64,000 nucleotides of DNA from Agrobacterium sp. a22-2 (GTDB taxonomy: Bacteria; Pseudomonadota; Alphaproteobacteria; Rhizobiales; Rhizobiaceae). Position 1 is the first letter of the stretch. Each line of letters begins with the position of its first letter. The stretch spans positions 1 through 64,000 of the forward strand of contig NZ_JAAXMM010000005.1 of assembly GCF_012276985.1 (NCBI RefSeq). Reading direction: 5' to 3'. The notes under the pieces were generated by a model that was not told where the DNA came from, ran no database searches, and worked only from the letters and a program-made list of their open reading frames with translations. This document shows, in pieces, positions 1-7,414 of this stretch. The position numbers and the translations under genes are program-made.

Positions 1-712
1 GCCTCATCCCCGCCCCCAAAACCTGTGCCACACTTGTCCCGTTCCGCCTTCGGATACACCGGTCTGCGTTGCCGGCGAGGTGGGGCCGGCGCTTTTGGGG
101 AGCCTTTGACGCGGGGCGAGCCGGGAGGCGTTGTGGGAACTGGACCTGCCAGCAGCAATGATGGCGTGCGGGTGCGTAAACATAAGCCGGTTTTTGCCGG
201 ACTTGCGCACCCTGGGACATAAGGGATGGCGACCGGTCGGACGGCGGGGTTTTCATGAAAAACCTGCCGGAACGGCGCGACGATGCTGCGGGCGACAGGT
301 CCGCGGAGCTCCATCGCCGTGCCGAGAAAACGGCCTTTCGGGCGGCCCGGGCAGCGAAAGCACAACAACGATACCAAGCCCGCGAGCCGATCTCTGACAA
401 AGATGCCAACACCCCGTAGAAAAGGCCAGAGCCAGGACGACAGACCGCCGAACGGGGTGCCGGCAGGTGCCATTGTTTTTGAAATTTCAACAGGGCAGCT
501 CCGGCACCCCGTCCGACCAGACTGTTTTCACCCGGAGGGTTTTGGCCCGGCCGGTGTCCTGTCATGCCCGTTGCGAGCGTCCATTTTCAAACCCCGTGCC
601 ATTGCGGCACACACCGGCCGCGGGCAAGAGATTTCGTCAACCCTGCCTGTTCAGCATTCCTGAACGGCGATCGGCTACAAGGACAACAGTTGCCCCCAAC
701 AGGACCCGGCCG
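1..712. other. Gene-poor left edge
   Basis: Apart from the small candidate ORF at 255-419, no convincing gene is seen here. The open frames on both strands overlap one another and have arginine, proline and serine-rich translations typical of GC-rich non-coding DNA. A GCCGGC repeat with a 7-base gap at about 74-93, followed by a short T run, could be a weak terminator for a gene left of the window, but this is not secure. Confidence 0.4.
255..419 (+). CDS. Candidate small hypothetical protein (54 aa)
   Basis: An ATG-started frame encodes 54 residues beginning MKNLPERRDDAAG and ending in a polar segment before TAG. The middle (about residues 18-42) is rich in Ala, Arg, Lys and Gln and could form one basic amphipathic helix. 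A GGCGGGG stretch lies 5-12 bases before the ATG as a possible weak ribosome-binding site. It resembles the short basic helical proteins common in rhizobia, but I do not recognise a family. The composition is more protein-like than that of competing frames nearby. It could still be a chance ORF. Confidence 0.35.
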   Translation: MKNLPERRDDAAGDRSAELHRRAEKTAFRAARAAKAQQRYQAREPISDKDANTP

Positions 713-1039
713 ATGAGCATGGATGCAATGATGAACAATGCCGTTTCAGGCATGCAGGCTCAGACGGTGCGGCTGTCGGCGACCGCCAACAATGTGGCGA
801 ATGCACTGACGTCAGGCTACGACCGCTCCGTGACCTCGCTGTCGTCGCGGGCCTCGGGCGGCGTCTCCGCCTCCGTCGCGCCGTCCGGCGAGCCCACCCT
901 GCCCGGCTCTTCCAATGTCGATCTCGGCACGGAAATGCTCGACCTGATCGATGCGGAGTTGAGCTATAAGGCCAATGCCTCGGTGTTCGAGGCCGGTGCC
1001 GATCTGTGGGATGTCCTGATGAGCATCAAGCGCGACTGA
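713..1039 (+). CDS. Minimal flagellar basal-body rod-like protein (108 aa)
   Basis: The N-terminus contains the flagellar rod/hook signature (about residues 9-34: QAQTVRLSATANNVANA, then TSGYDR), which forms the coiled D0 helix of FlgB, FlgC, FlgF and FlgG. The C-terminus (about 72-106: TEMLDLIDAELSYKANASVF) matches the second D0 helix, which ends the same proteins. The loop between them is only about 40 residues of Ser, Ala and Gly, so the usual D1 domain is missing; FlgC is about 135-140 residues. Two close ATGs (713 and 719) are possible; I chose the first. No other flagellar gene is nearby, so a real rod role is uncertain. It is best called a flagellar rod-like D0-only protein. Confidence 0.72.
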   Translation: MSMDAMMNNAVSGMQAQTVRLSATANNVANALTSGYDRSVTSLSSRASGGVSASVAPSGEPTLPGSSNVDLGTEMLDLIDAELSYKANASVFEAGADLWDVLMSIKRD

Positions 1040-1259
1040 TACCGATCGAATACTGCAGACCTTTCTGCCTTGCCGTCCTCACGACCAGACCATTTTGGGT
1101 TGCTGGCCCCATTATTGCCAAAAGGCAAATATCCGCACCTGAAATAGTCCAACGTCCTCAGCAACGCTCCCCTATAAGCAAGCCAGCCAGCAATAAAGCG
1201 GCGCGCCTCACTCCCTTAACGGAGGGGCGATCAATTCGGGGTTGTCGAAAGGAACGGGT

Positions 1260-1634
1260 ATGCGCATGAAATTGATCCTGGCACTTGCAGTGACGATGTC
1301 TTCGCTTGGCGGTGCCAGCGCAATGGCACAGACGCAGGGCGACTGGGTGCTCGGCAACTACAAGGGCGCCGGCTACTGGTTTCCCGGCATCGCCGAGAAG
1401 GTCGGTAACGGCAAGGTTACCATCCGCTATGACGATGGCGACCGCGAGACCGTCGCCATCGGCGACGTCCGCCCCTATGACTGGATGATCGGCATGAAGG
1501 TCGAGTGCAACTTCAAGGGCAAGGGCGAGTGGTATTCCGGCACGATCGCTTCGCTGGCCGGCGAGCAGATCGGCATCGCCTATGACGATGGCGACAAGGA
1601 AAAGACCAAGACCGGCCGCTGCCGGACCCGTTGA
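1260..1634 (+). CDS. Exported protein with two Tudor-like repeats (124 aa)
   Basis: The start at 1260 is chosen because AAAGGAA lies about six bases upstream; an earlier in-frame TTG has no such site. Residues 1-23 form a signal peptide ending SAMAQ. The mature part consists of two related units of about 45 residues: one with GNYKGAGYWFPG...IRYDDGDRE and one with CNFKGKGEWYSG...IAYDDGDKE. The W-x-x-G/YDDGD pattern is typical of small SH3/Tudor-like barrels (Tudor-knot or agenet type). Tudor folds usually bind peptides or methylated residues, but the ligand of an exported bacterial version is unknown. The product is probably periplasmic. It is transcribed alone, convergent with the lipoprotein gene downstream. 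Confidence 0.7.
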   Translation: MRMKLILALAVTMSSLGGASAMAQTQGDWVLGNYKGAGYWFPGIAEKVGNGKVTIRYDDGDRETVAIGDVRPYDWMIGMKVECNFKGKGEWYSGTIASLAGEQIGIAYDDGDKEKTKTGRCRTR

Positions 1635-1664
1635 TCGACACCGCTTCTCCTCGATGGCGGCGGA

Positions 1665-2360
1665 TCACCCCGCCGCCATTGACGGTCCCTCTCGTATCTG
1701 CGCGACAAAATCGTCCGCCGCCTTGCGAATGCCGACTTTGGCCGCATCGAGCGGCTTCAGGCTGGCGCCGACATTCATCGCGTTCGGATATTGCTTGGCG
1801 ACATAGGCCTTCAGCAGGCGATTGCTGGCTGCGTCGTAAATTTCGACGGCATAGCTCACCGACCCGGTCAGCGCTCCTTCCTTCTGCCGCACCGCCTGCA
1901 CCGTGTTGTAGGCGCCCCCCATGATGTCGAAACGCGAGGCGGTGCCCAGCACCGGAGTCGTCGCCTTGGCGCCTGTCAGCGTGATCTCGACACGCAGCAC
2001 GTCGGGCGCGGGAATGGTGGTGATCGCAAAGCGCGTTGCGGCCGCGCTCATGAATTCGCTCTGCATATAGGCGGCCAGCAGGCGCTTGTCCGCGTCTGGC
2101 ATCTTGCCGAACTGGCTGTCGGGACCGCCATAGATTCCGACCGGAGGAATGATGATCTTGCGATAGGTCGACCAGTCCACCTCGCTCTCATAGCCATAGG
2201 GCTTGCGACCCGATCGGTCATTGGGGTCCGGCCGAAGCTGCGCGGCGGAAGCCAGGCCGGAATAGGCGACCGGCTCCGTGCTGGCGCAACCGGCGGCAAA
2301 GCCGCCCAGCAGCATGAGGACAAGTCCATTTCTTGTGATATTCGACACGATCTGCTCCAT
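1665..2360 (-). CDS. DUF3313-family lipoprotein (231 aa)
   Basis: The N-terminus carries a hydrophobic segment followed by the lipobox FAAGC (Cys about residue 25), so the protein is predicted to be lipidated and envelope-anchored. The rest has the DUF3313 pattern: YSGLASAAQLRPDPND, then a stretch with YRKIIIPPVGIY, and a basic-neutral C-terminal part with repeated beta-strand hydrophobicity. Its function is not known. It is monocistronic, 126 bases downstream of the sensor kinase gene and on the same strand. Family assignment is from residue pattern only. Confidence 0.72.
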   Translation of the reverse strand: MEQIVSNITRNGLVLMLLGGFAAGCASTEPVAYSGLASAAQLRPDPNDRSGRKPYGYESEVDWSTYRKIIIPPVGIYGGPDSQFGKMPDADKRLLAAYMQSEFMSAAATRFAITTIPAPDVLRVEITLTGAKATTPVLGTASRFDIMGGAYNTVQAVRQKEGALTGSVSYAVEIYDAASNRLLKAYVAKQYPNAMNVGASLKPLDAAKVGIRKAADDFVAQIREGPSMAAG

Positions 2361-2486
2361 GGAAGGCTTCGACGGGAAGCACCTGATGGAAGCCAGCAGT
2401 AGTGTCTGGAATATTGCGGTGGCTGTTGTTTGATTAAGAAATATTACCTGGATGGGCGCGCCCGAATGCCCCGTTCAAAAGCTGTG

Positions 2487-3842
2487 TCACCCCGTGGACG
2501 ACATCGCCTTGGCCGGCAGATGGATCTCGACGACCAGGCCGTGCGGCAGCCGATCCAACAGATGCAGGCTGCCATTGTGGTGCTGCGCGATGCCCTTGGC
2601 TATCGGCAGGCCAAGGCCGAAGCCGGCCCCCTTGCCGATCTTGCGCGCCTCATCGACCTTGAAAAAGGGTTCCAGTACCCGTCTCTTGAGATCCTCCGAA
2701 AGGCCAGGCCCATTGTCGCTGATGGCGATGATCGCGGAGCCAGGCTCTGGTCCTTCGCGCAATTCGATGTCGATCTGCGTGGCAAAGCGCGCCGCGTTGT
2801 CGATGACGTTCGACACGGCCCGCAGGATGCCCTGCGGCTTGCATTGGTAAGCCAGGCGGCGCGGACCACGGAAGCTCACGGATACACCGACATCGGAGAA
2901 ATCGGTCGCCACCGTCTGCAACAAGCTGGTCAGGTCCACCTTGCGCGGCGCTTCCGTCAGCGGCACCTTGTTGAGAAAGGTCAGGCACTCGTCCGTCATC
3001 GTGCTCAAGGTGGTGATGTCGGCCAGCATGGAGCGGCGCAGGTCCGGGTCCTGCGAGCGTTCGGCGCGCATGCGCAGCCGCGTCAGTGGCGTCCTGAGGT
3101 CGTGGCTCAGAGCCCGCAGCATTTGCGTGCGGTCCTCGAACATCCGGCGGATCTGGCTGCGCATGGTGTTGAGGGATTCGGCAAGGCTTTGGATCTCCGA
3201 TGCGCCTTCCGCCCGAAACAGCTCCTCCGACGTGTCCTCGGGGCTGATGCGTCTCGCATCCGCGGCAAAACGGATCAGCGGCACGGTGATCCGGCGGCTA
3301 GCGACATAGGCGATAGCCAGCGTGGCGATCATGATGACGGCAATTGCTATCAGACCCTTGAGCGACCTGGCGGTCAGCAAAGGCAAGGATGGAGCCTCCA
3401 TGACGCGAAAGGCCAGCGCACGACCCGCATCGAGCCGCAGGATCAGAAAATCGGTCAGATCCCTTCCGGTCGCCGCGCCCGATATCGGCCTTGGGCTATT
3501 GGCCTGTGCCTTTTCGAGTGCAAGCCTGGCCAAATTTCCGGGACTGTCGGCGTCAGGGCCGAGCGGATCGATCGCGTTGGCGGAGACAATCACCGCAGAC
3601 AGGCCGGCCCTGGCGCTTGCCTCCAGGATTGCCGCTTCCGTCTCCTTCGAGCCGGCCTGCTGCACCTGGCCGAGCACCATCTGGATACGACCGGCGACTG
3701 TATTGGCCCAGGCGGCCTCCCGCTCGCTCTTGTGGAGCGACAGCCAGAAGACGGCGGCGACAATCGACAGCAGGATGATCGGCAGGGTCGTGACCAGCAG
3801 GATCTGACCGCGTATCGATCCCGGCTCAAACCGCCATCTCAT
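2487..3842 (-). CDS. Sensor histidine kinase, EnvZ/OmpB type (451 aa)
   Basis: This is an inner-membrane sensor kinase. TM1 lies at about residues 13-35 and TM2 at about 162-182, enclosing a periplasmic sensor part of roughly 125 residues. A HAMP linker follows (about 183-236). The HisKA box is ALSHDLRTPLTRLR with the phospho-acceptor His at about 247. The HATPase domain has an N box (VIDNAARFA), a G1 box (ISDNGPGLSED) and a G2 box (GAGFGLGLP). The start overlaps the last four bases of the response regulator gene (ATGA), so the two are translated together. The stimulus cannot be told from sequence. All catalytic motifs appear intact. Confidence 0.92.
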   Translation of the reverse strand: MRWRFEPGSIRGQILLVTTLPIILLSIVAAVFWLSLHKSEREAAWANTVAGRIQMVLGQVQQAGSKETEAAILEASARAGLSAVIVSANAIDPLGPDADSPGNLARLALEKAQANSPRPISGAATGRDLTDFLILRLDAGRALAFRVMEAPSLPLLTARSLKGLIAIAVIMIATLAIAYVASRRITVPLIRFAADARRISPEDTSEELFRAEGASEIQSLAESLNTMRSQIRRMFEDRTQMLRALSHDLRTPLTRLRMRAERSQDPDLRRSMLADITTLSTMTDECLTFLNKVPLTEAPRKVDLTSLLQTVATDFSDVGVSVSFRGPRRLAYQCKPQGILRAVSNVIDNAARFATQIDIELREGPEPGSAIIAISDNGPGLSEDLKRRVLEPFFKVDEARKIGKGAGFGLGLPIAKGIAQHHNGSLHLLDRLPHGLVVEIHLPAKAMSSTG

Positions 3843-4576
3843 GCCTCGCTCTCCACCTTCGGCGTGAAAAGATAGCCGCCGAGACGGACGGTGCGAATGA
3901 AGCTCGGCTCGCGCAGATTGGGTTCGATCTTCTGTCGAACCCGGCTGACATGGACATCGATGCTGCGCTGGACCGGACCGGCGATGCCGGCATAGGTCAG
4001 GGCCAGCAGCTGCTCGCGGCTCATGACACGACCCGGATTGCGGCAGAAGGCCAGCAGAATATCGAACTCTGCCGTGGTCATCGACACTTCAACGCCTTCG
4101 GGGTCGCAGAGCTGCCGGGCCGTGGCATCGATACGCCAGCCGGCAAAACGCATCGGCGCAATCCGCTCATCCACGGAAGACCGGTAGGAGGCGCGGCGAA
4201 GCAGACCCTTGATGCGCGCCATCAGCTCGCGCTGGTTGAACGGCTTGGTCACATAGTCGTCGGCGCCCAGTTCCAGTCCGACAATGCGGTCGACATCCTC
4301 GCGCAGCGCCGTCAGCATCAGGATGGGTGTCGTGCCCTCATCGCGCAGCCGCCGGCAGATGCTGAAGCCGTCCTCACCGGGAAGCATCGCATCCAGCACC
4401 ACGAGATCAAAGGCATGGCGCCGGCGCAGACGATCCATCTCGGAGCCAGAGGCCGCCGCTTCCGCTTCGTAACCGCTCTCGGTCATCAGATCCACAAGCA
4501 TGCCGGAAATGTCCCGGTCGTCCTCGACGATCAGAATGCGCGGAGTCTCGCCGGACGGGTCTTTGCTCTTGGTCAT
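3839..4576 (-). CDS. OmpR-family response regulator (245 aa)
   Basis: A receiver domain (about residues 12-125) has the acidic pair EDD, the phospho-acceptor Asp in VVLDAMLPGEDG (about D62), the conserved Thr in LMLTALRED (about T89) and the Lys in YVTKPF (about K111). A winged-helix Trans_reg_C domain occupies about 140-240 (DILLAFCRNPGRVMSREQLL). It is expected to bind DNA when phosphorylated by the kinase encoded downstream. The gene leads a two-gene operon. A GGTAAGAG stretch before the ATG can serve as ribosome-binding site. Target genes are unknown. Confidence 0.93.
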   Translation of the reverse strand: MTKSKDPSGETPRILIVEDDRDISGMLVDLMTESGYEAEAAASGSEMDRLRRRHAFDLVVLDAMLPGEDGFSICRRLRDEGTTPILMLTALREDVDRIVGLELGADDYVTKPFNQRELMARIKGLLRRASYRSSVDERIAPMRFAGWRIDATARQLCDPEGVEVSMTTAEFDILLAFCRNPGRVMSREQLLALTYAGIAGPVQRSIDVHVSRVRQKIEPNLREPSFIRTVRLGGYLFTPKVESEA

Positions 4577-4661
4577 CTCTTACCGCTGTTGAAAGGCATT
4601 TTGCACCGGCAGCAACCATGCCACAGTTCGGCGCCACTTTCGATCATGCCCCATGTTGACG

Positions 4662-4691
4662 AAAAAGCCGGACCTCGCTTTGAGGTCCGGC
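4662..4691 (-). terminator. Rho-independent terminator (minus strand)
   Basis: A perfect 10-bp stem (4667-4676 with 4682-4691), a five-base loop and a run of five T on the minus strand lie downstream of the small receiver-like gene at 4812-5174. It separates that gene from the two-component operon. Confidence 0.85.
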
Positions 4692-4811
4692 AAGGCGGGG
4701 GCTGCGCTGGCTTCTTCTTGACTTGACCGGAGAAAGCAGGGGGCGGTTGCTTGCTCGCGGGCTGCGCAATCGAAAAAATCCGGACGCCTGTGTGGCACGG
4801 GTGATCCGCGC

Positions 4812-5174
4812 CTAACTCAGCCTGCGATGGTCGTGGTGCATGACCGCCGTCACACGGGCCAGGAAAGCCGCCCTGTCGAAACGGGTCGCGGCCGCTGTCG
4901 CTGCGGCATCGGGTGCGGCAAAAATGAAGGTTTCGACGTTGACGATCGGGCTTTGCAAGACTGCCCGCACATCCCTGATCATCGCCGTCGTGGTGACAAC
5001 GGCATCATAGGGACCTGCCGCGGATGCCTGCCGGAACTCGTTTATGGAACAGGCACTGGTCACGGCCATGCCGCAATCGGTCAGGGCCGCATTCAACGCC
5101 GTCATCGCCTTGGGATTGGTGAGACACAGCAGGACCTGCCTGCGCGAAGCGGAAATGGGATCGGTCTGGTTCAT
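4812..5174 (-). CDS. Receiver-like protein lacking the phospho-acceptor (120 aa)
   Basis: The pattern RRQVLLCLTNPKAMTALNAA, then a strand in PYDAVVTTTAMIRDVRAVL, then VETFIFAAPDAAA follows the beta/alpha alternation of a CheY-like receiver. The acidic pair after strand 1, the Asp at the end of strand 3 (here VVTTT) and the final Lys are all absent. It is therefore unlikely to be phosphorylated; such pseudo-receivers often work by protein contact. The homology itself is my inference. I chose the start at 5174 because AGAAAG lies upstream; an ATG at 5228 would add 18 residues. It follows the LysE gene after 76 bases on the same strand and ends at a strong terminator. Confidence 0.5.
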   Translation of the reverse strand: MNQTDPISASRRQVLLCLTNPKAMTALNAALTDCGMAVTSACSINEFRQASAAGPYDAVVTTTAMIRDVRAVLQSPIVNVETFIFAAPDAAATAAATRFDRAAFLARVTAVMHHDHRRLS

Positions 5175-5250
5175 GCAGGACTTTCTGACGTTGTCGCCTG
5201 CATTCCGATATAGCGTCACGCCCTGCATGGTTCTGTTCGGATTTGTTAAG

Positions 5251-5895
5251 TTATGTTGCGGAGGTCGCCATCCACTCGGCCAGCACGGACCCGAGCGCCA
5301 CAAGTCCGAACAGCACCATGACACCACCGGAGATACGCGAGACCCAGGTGGCGAAGCTCTCCGGCAGGCGCTTGTGCAGGAGCGCCACGGTGCCGCTGAG
5401 GAAAAACCACCAGGCGAGCGAGCCGGCAAAGACGCCGGCCACCACGACGCCGGCGCCGAAACCATCGCCGGCTTCGGCCAGACCAAGCCCGGCGAAGATC
5501 GCGGCAAAGGACAGGATGGTTGCCGGATTGGTGATGGTCAGCAGGAAGGTCGCGGCCGTGGTGCTCAACAGATCCCGCGCGCCGACGGTCGCTGCCGCCA
5601 CCGGGAGCCTCGGCTGAAAGCTCTTCCAGCCGAGCCAGAGCAGGAACAGGCCGCCGAACAGCCGCAGCGGCAGGGAGACGATGTCAAGCACGGAGGCAAA
5701 GACGGCGAAACCGGCCGCCGCCATCAGCGCATAGGCGCCATCGGCCAGCGCCGTGCCCAGCCCGCCGGCCACGCCGGCCCAGAAGCCGCGTTCCAGGGTG
5801 CGGGAGATGCACAGCGCGCCGATCGGCCCGAGCGGCGCGGCAATGGCCAGCCCCAGCAGGATGCCCTTGGCAAAGAGCAGGATCGAAAGGGTCAT
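5251..5895 (-). CDS. LysE/RhtB-family amino-acid exporter (214 aa)
   Basis: The protein has six likely membrane segments and the family signature near the N-terminus (AAPLGPIGALCISRTLERG) plus the conserved TNPATILSF motif in the middle. LysE/RhtB proteins export amino acids across the inner membrane by proton exchange. The ATG overlaps the stop of the Lrp/AsnC gene by four bases, so the exporter is co-translated with its likely regulator. This arrangement suggests amino-acid-inducible efflux; the substrate is not predictable. Confidence 0.88.
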   Translation of the reverse strand: MTLSILLFAKGILLGLAIAAPLGPIGALCISRTLERGFWAGVAGGLGTALADGAYALMAAAGFAVFASVLDIVSLPLRLFGGLFLLWLGWKSFQPRLPVAAATVGARDLLSTTAATFLLTITNPATILSFAAIFAGLGLAEAGDGFGAGVVVAGVFAGSLAWWFFLSGTVALLHKRLPESFATWVSRISGGVMVLFGLVALGSVLAEWMATSAT

Positions 5896-6347
5896 GGCGA
5901 GGTCGCTCCATCGGTCAGGGTGCGCTCGACAGCCGAGGACAGGGCGATCATCGTTTCCGAGCGGGCGAGATAACGGCGCTCCTTCAGGAGCGACAGGAAA
6001 TCCTCGATATCGCCGATGACAGGCAGCCGTACCTTCATCAGATAGGACCAGCCGCCGGTGACATGGTGGCATTCCAGCACCGCCGGGTGGCTTGCGGAAA
6101 AGCGCCGGAATTCCCCCTCGTCCGCATCGGCGGCGAGCGCCACGAAGACGAAGGCCAGCACGGGATAGCCGAGGCTTTCCGGATCCGCCTCGACGGTAAA
6201 GCGCCGAATGACGCCGCTCGCATGCAGGCGGCGGATGCGCTCGTTGACGGCAGACGCCGACAGCTCGACGCGCTCGCCGATATCGGCCAGGGAGCGCCGG
6301 GCGTCCGCGGCCAGCAATCCAATGATTTTGCGGTCGATGAAATCCAT
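5892..6347 (-). CDS. Lrp/AsnC-family transcriptional regulator (151 aa)
   Basis: The start MDFIDRKIIGLLAADAR is the usual beginning of Lrp proteins. The helix-turn-helix covers about residues 5-55 (SLADIGERVELSASAVNERI), and the ligand-binding RAM domain about 70-145, with HHVTGGWSYLMKVR in the sensing region. Such proteins bind DNA as octamers or hexadecamers and sense amino acids. It is followed with a four-base overlap by a LysE-type exporter, its probable target. Inverted repeats directly upstream of the start (6350-6364, 6410-6433) could be its own operator. Confidence 0.9.
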   Translation of the reverse strand: MDFIDRKIIGLLAADARRSLADIGERVELSASAVNERIRRLHASGVIRRFTVEADPESLGYPVLAFVFVALAADADEGEFRRFSASHPAVLECHHVTGGWSYLMKVRLPVIGDIEDFLSLLKERRYLARSETMIALSSAVERTLTDGATSP

Positions 6348-6349
6348 AT

Positions 6350-6433
6350 CCGCAATATATGCGGCATTTTTCAGATTTTCAACGTTATTTATTGTCCAAC
6401 TCGGATTTTCCGCATGATCCGTCGCAAATGCGG
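6350..6433. promoter_or_regulatory. Candidate Lrp operator: two CCGCA/TGCGG inverted repeats
   Basis: CCGCA-N5-TGCGG lies at 6350-6364, immediately before the lrp start, and CCGCA-N14-TGCGG lies at 6410-6433. The same arm sequence twice in an AT-rich promoter region suggests an autoregulatory operator of the adjacent Lrp-type regulator. Binding is an inference. Confidence 0.45.
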
Positions 6434-6463
6434 TCCGCCGCCGCAAAAGGTGCGGGCAGACAT

Positions 6464-6490
6464 AAAAAAGCCCGGCACAAGACCGGGCTT
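6464..6490 (-). terminator. Rho-independent terminator of the suf operon
   Basis: An 8-bp stem (6468-6475 with 6483-6490) closes on a seven-base loop and is followed on the minus strand by six T. It lies 24 bases after the stop of sufA and is the natural end of the suf transcript. Confidence 0.85.
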
Positions 6491-6513
6491 CGCGTGCGTC
6501 TCTGTCGGGACCG

Positions 6514-6906
6514 TCAGTTGCTGACCGCTGCCGCCCCCTGCTCGCGGGCCAAAAGGGCGAGGTCGGCGGCCTTCAGTTCCACCGATTCGCCGCAGCCGCA
6601 GGCCGAGGTCTGGTTGGGATTGTGGAAGGTGAAGCCTGCCCGCAGGGTCGTCGTCTCGTAGTCCATCTGCGTGCCGAGCAGGTAGAGAACGGCAGAAGGC
6701 TCGATCCAGACACGCGCACCGTCGCGCTCGATCAGGTCGTCCTTGGCATTGGGTTCGGTCACGAGGTCGATGGTATATTCCATGCCCGCGCAGCCGCCCT
6801 TCTTGATCCCGACCCGAACGCCCTTGGCGTCGGCTCCGGAATTTTCGATGATTGCCTTGACGCGAGCCGCAGCAGCGTCCGTCAGGCTCATCACAGCAAA
6901 TCCCAT
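6514..6906 (-). CDS. sufA: A-type Fe-S carrier protein SufA/ErpA-like (130 aa)
   Basis: A-type carriers accept clusters from the SufBCD scaffold and deliver them to apoproteins. The three ligand cysteines are present: one in KKGGCAGMEY (about C39) and the CGCGES pair near the C-terminus (about C103 and C105). AAGGAG precedes the ATG at 6906, which favours this start over a longer frame. It is the last gene of the suf operon, followed by a terminator. Naming as SufA rests on operon position; ErpA or IscA would look alike. Confidence 0.92.
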   Translation of the reverse strand: MGFAVMSLTDAAAARVKAIIENSGADAKGVRVGIKKGGCAGMEYTIDLVTEPNAKDDLIERDGARVWIEPSAVLYLLGTQMDYETTTLRAGFTFHNPNQTSACGCGESVELKAADLALLAREQGAAAVSN

Positions 6907-7023
6907 CTCAATTCTCCTTCCGCAGCCGGATTCAAGGTCCGGCGCTTCGAATAACAATGTAAGATCGGCTCGTTAACCGATCAATACCACCCGGATTGCG
7001 CCGGACGGCTCCTTCGCACAAGT

Positions 7024-7404
7024 CTAGTACCAGCCGATCGAGACCTGGGCCTCTTCCGACATGCGGTCCGGCGTCCATGGCGGATCGAAGGTCATCTCGA
7101 CATCGACGCCGGAAATGCCTTCGACGGCGCCGACCGCATTGTGCACCCAGCCCGGCATTTCGCCGGCCACCGGGCAGCCGGGCGCGGTCAGCGTCATGAC
7201 GATCTTGACCATGCGGTCGTCCTCGATGTCGATCTTGTAGATCAGCCCGAGTTCGAAAATATCGGCCGGGATTTCCGGATCGTAGACGGTCTTCAGCGCG
7301 GCGATGATATCGTCGCTGAGGCGCGCCACTTCATCGGCCGGAATGGACGTGTGCACGATCCCTTCCCGGACGTCCGGCTTTGCTTCGCTCTGGTTGACAC
7401 TCAT
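7024..7404 (-). CDS. sufT: SufT/MIP18-like DUF59 Fe-S maturation factor (126 aa)
   Basis: The DUF59 domain occupies about residues 35-120, with the diagnostic KTVYDPEIPADIFELGLIY and MTLTAPGCPVAGEM motifs; the Cys in the second motif is the conserved one. SufT proteins assist Fe-S cluster maturation. A short polar N-terminal extension (about 30 residues) precedes the domain. The start is 10 bases downstream of the sufS stop. In rhizobial suf operons this position is often called sufX. Confidence 0.88.
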   Translation of the reverse strand: MSVNQSEAKPDVREGIVHTSIPADEVARLSDDIIAALKTVYDPEIPADIFELGLIYKIDIEDDRMVKIVMTLTAPGCPVAGEMPGWVHNAVGAVEGISGVDVEMTFDPPWTPDRMSEEAQVSIGWY

Positions 7405-7414
7405 CAGTCTATCC

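Noticed and set aside
2430..3875. Plus-strand open frame of 481 codons
   Set aside because: It is antisense to the sensor kinase, which has complete HisKA and HATPase motifs.
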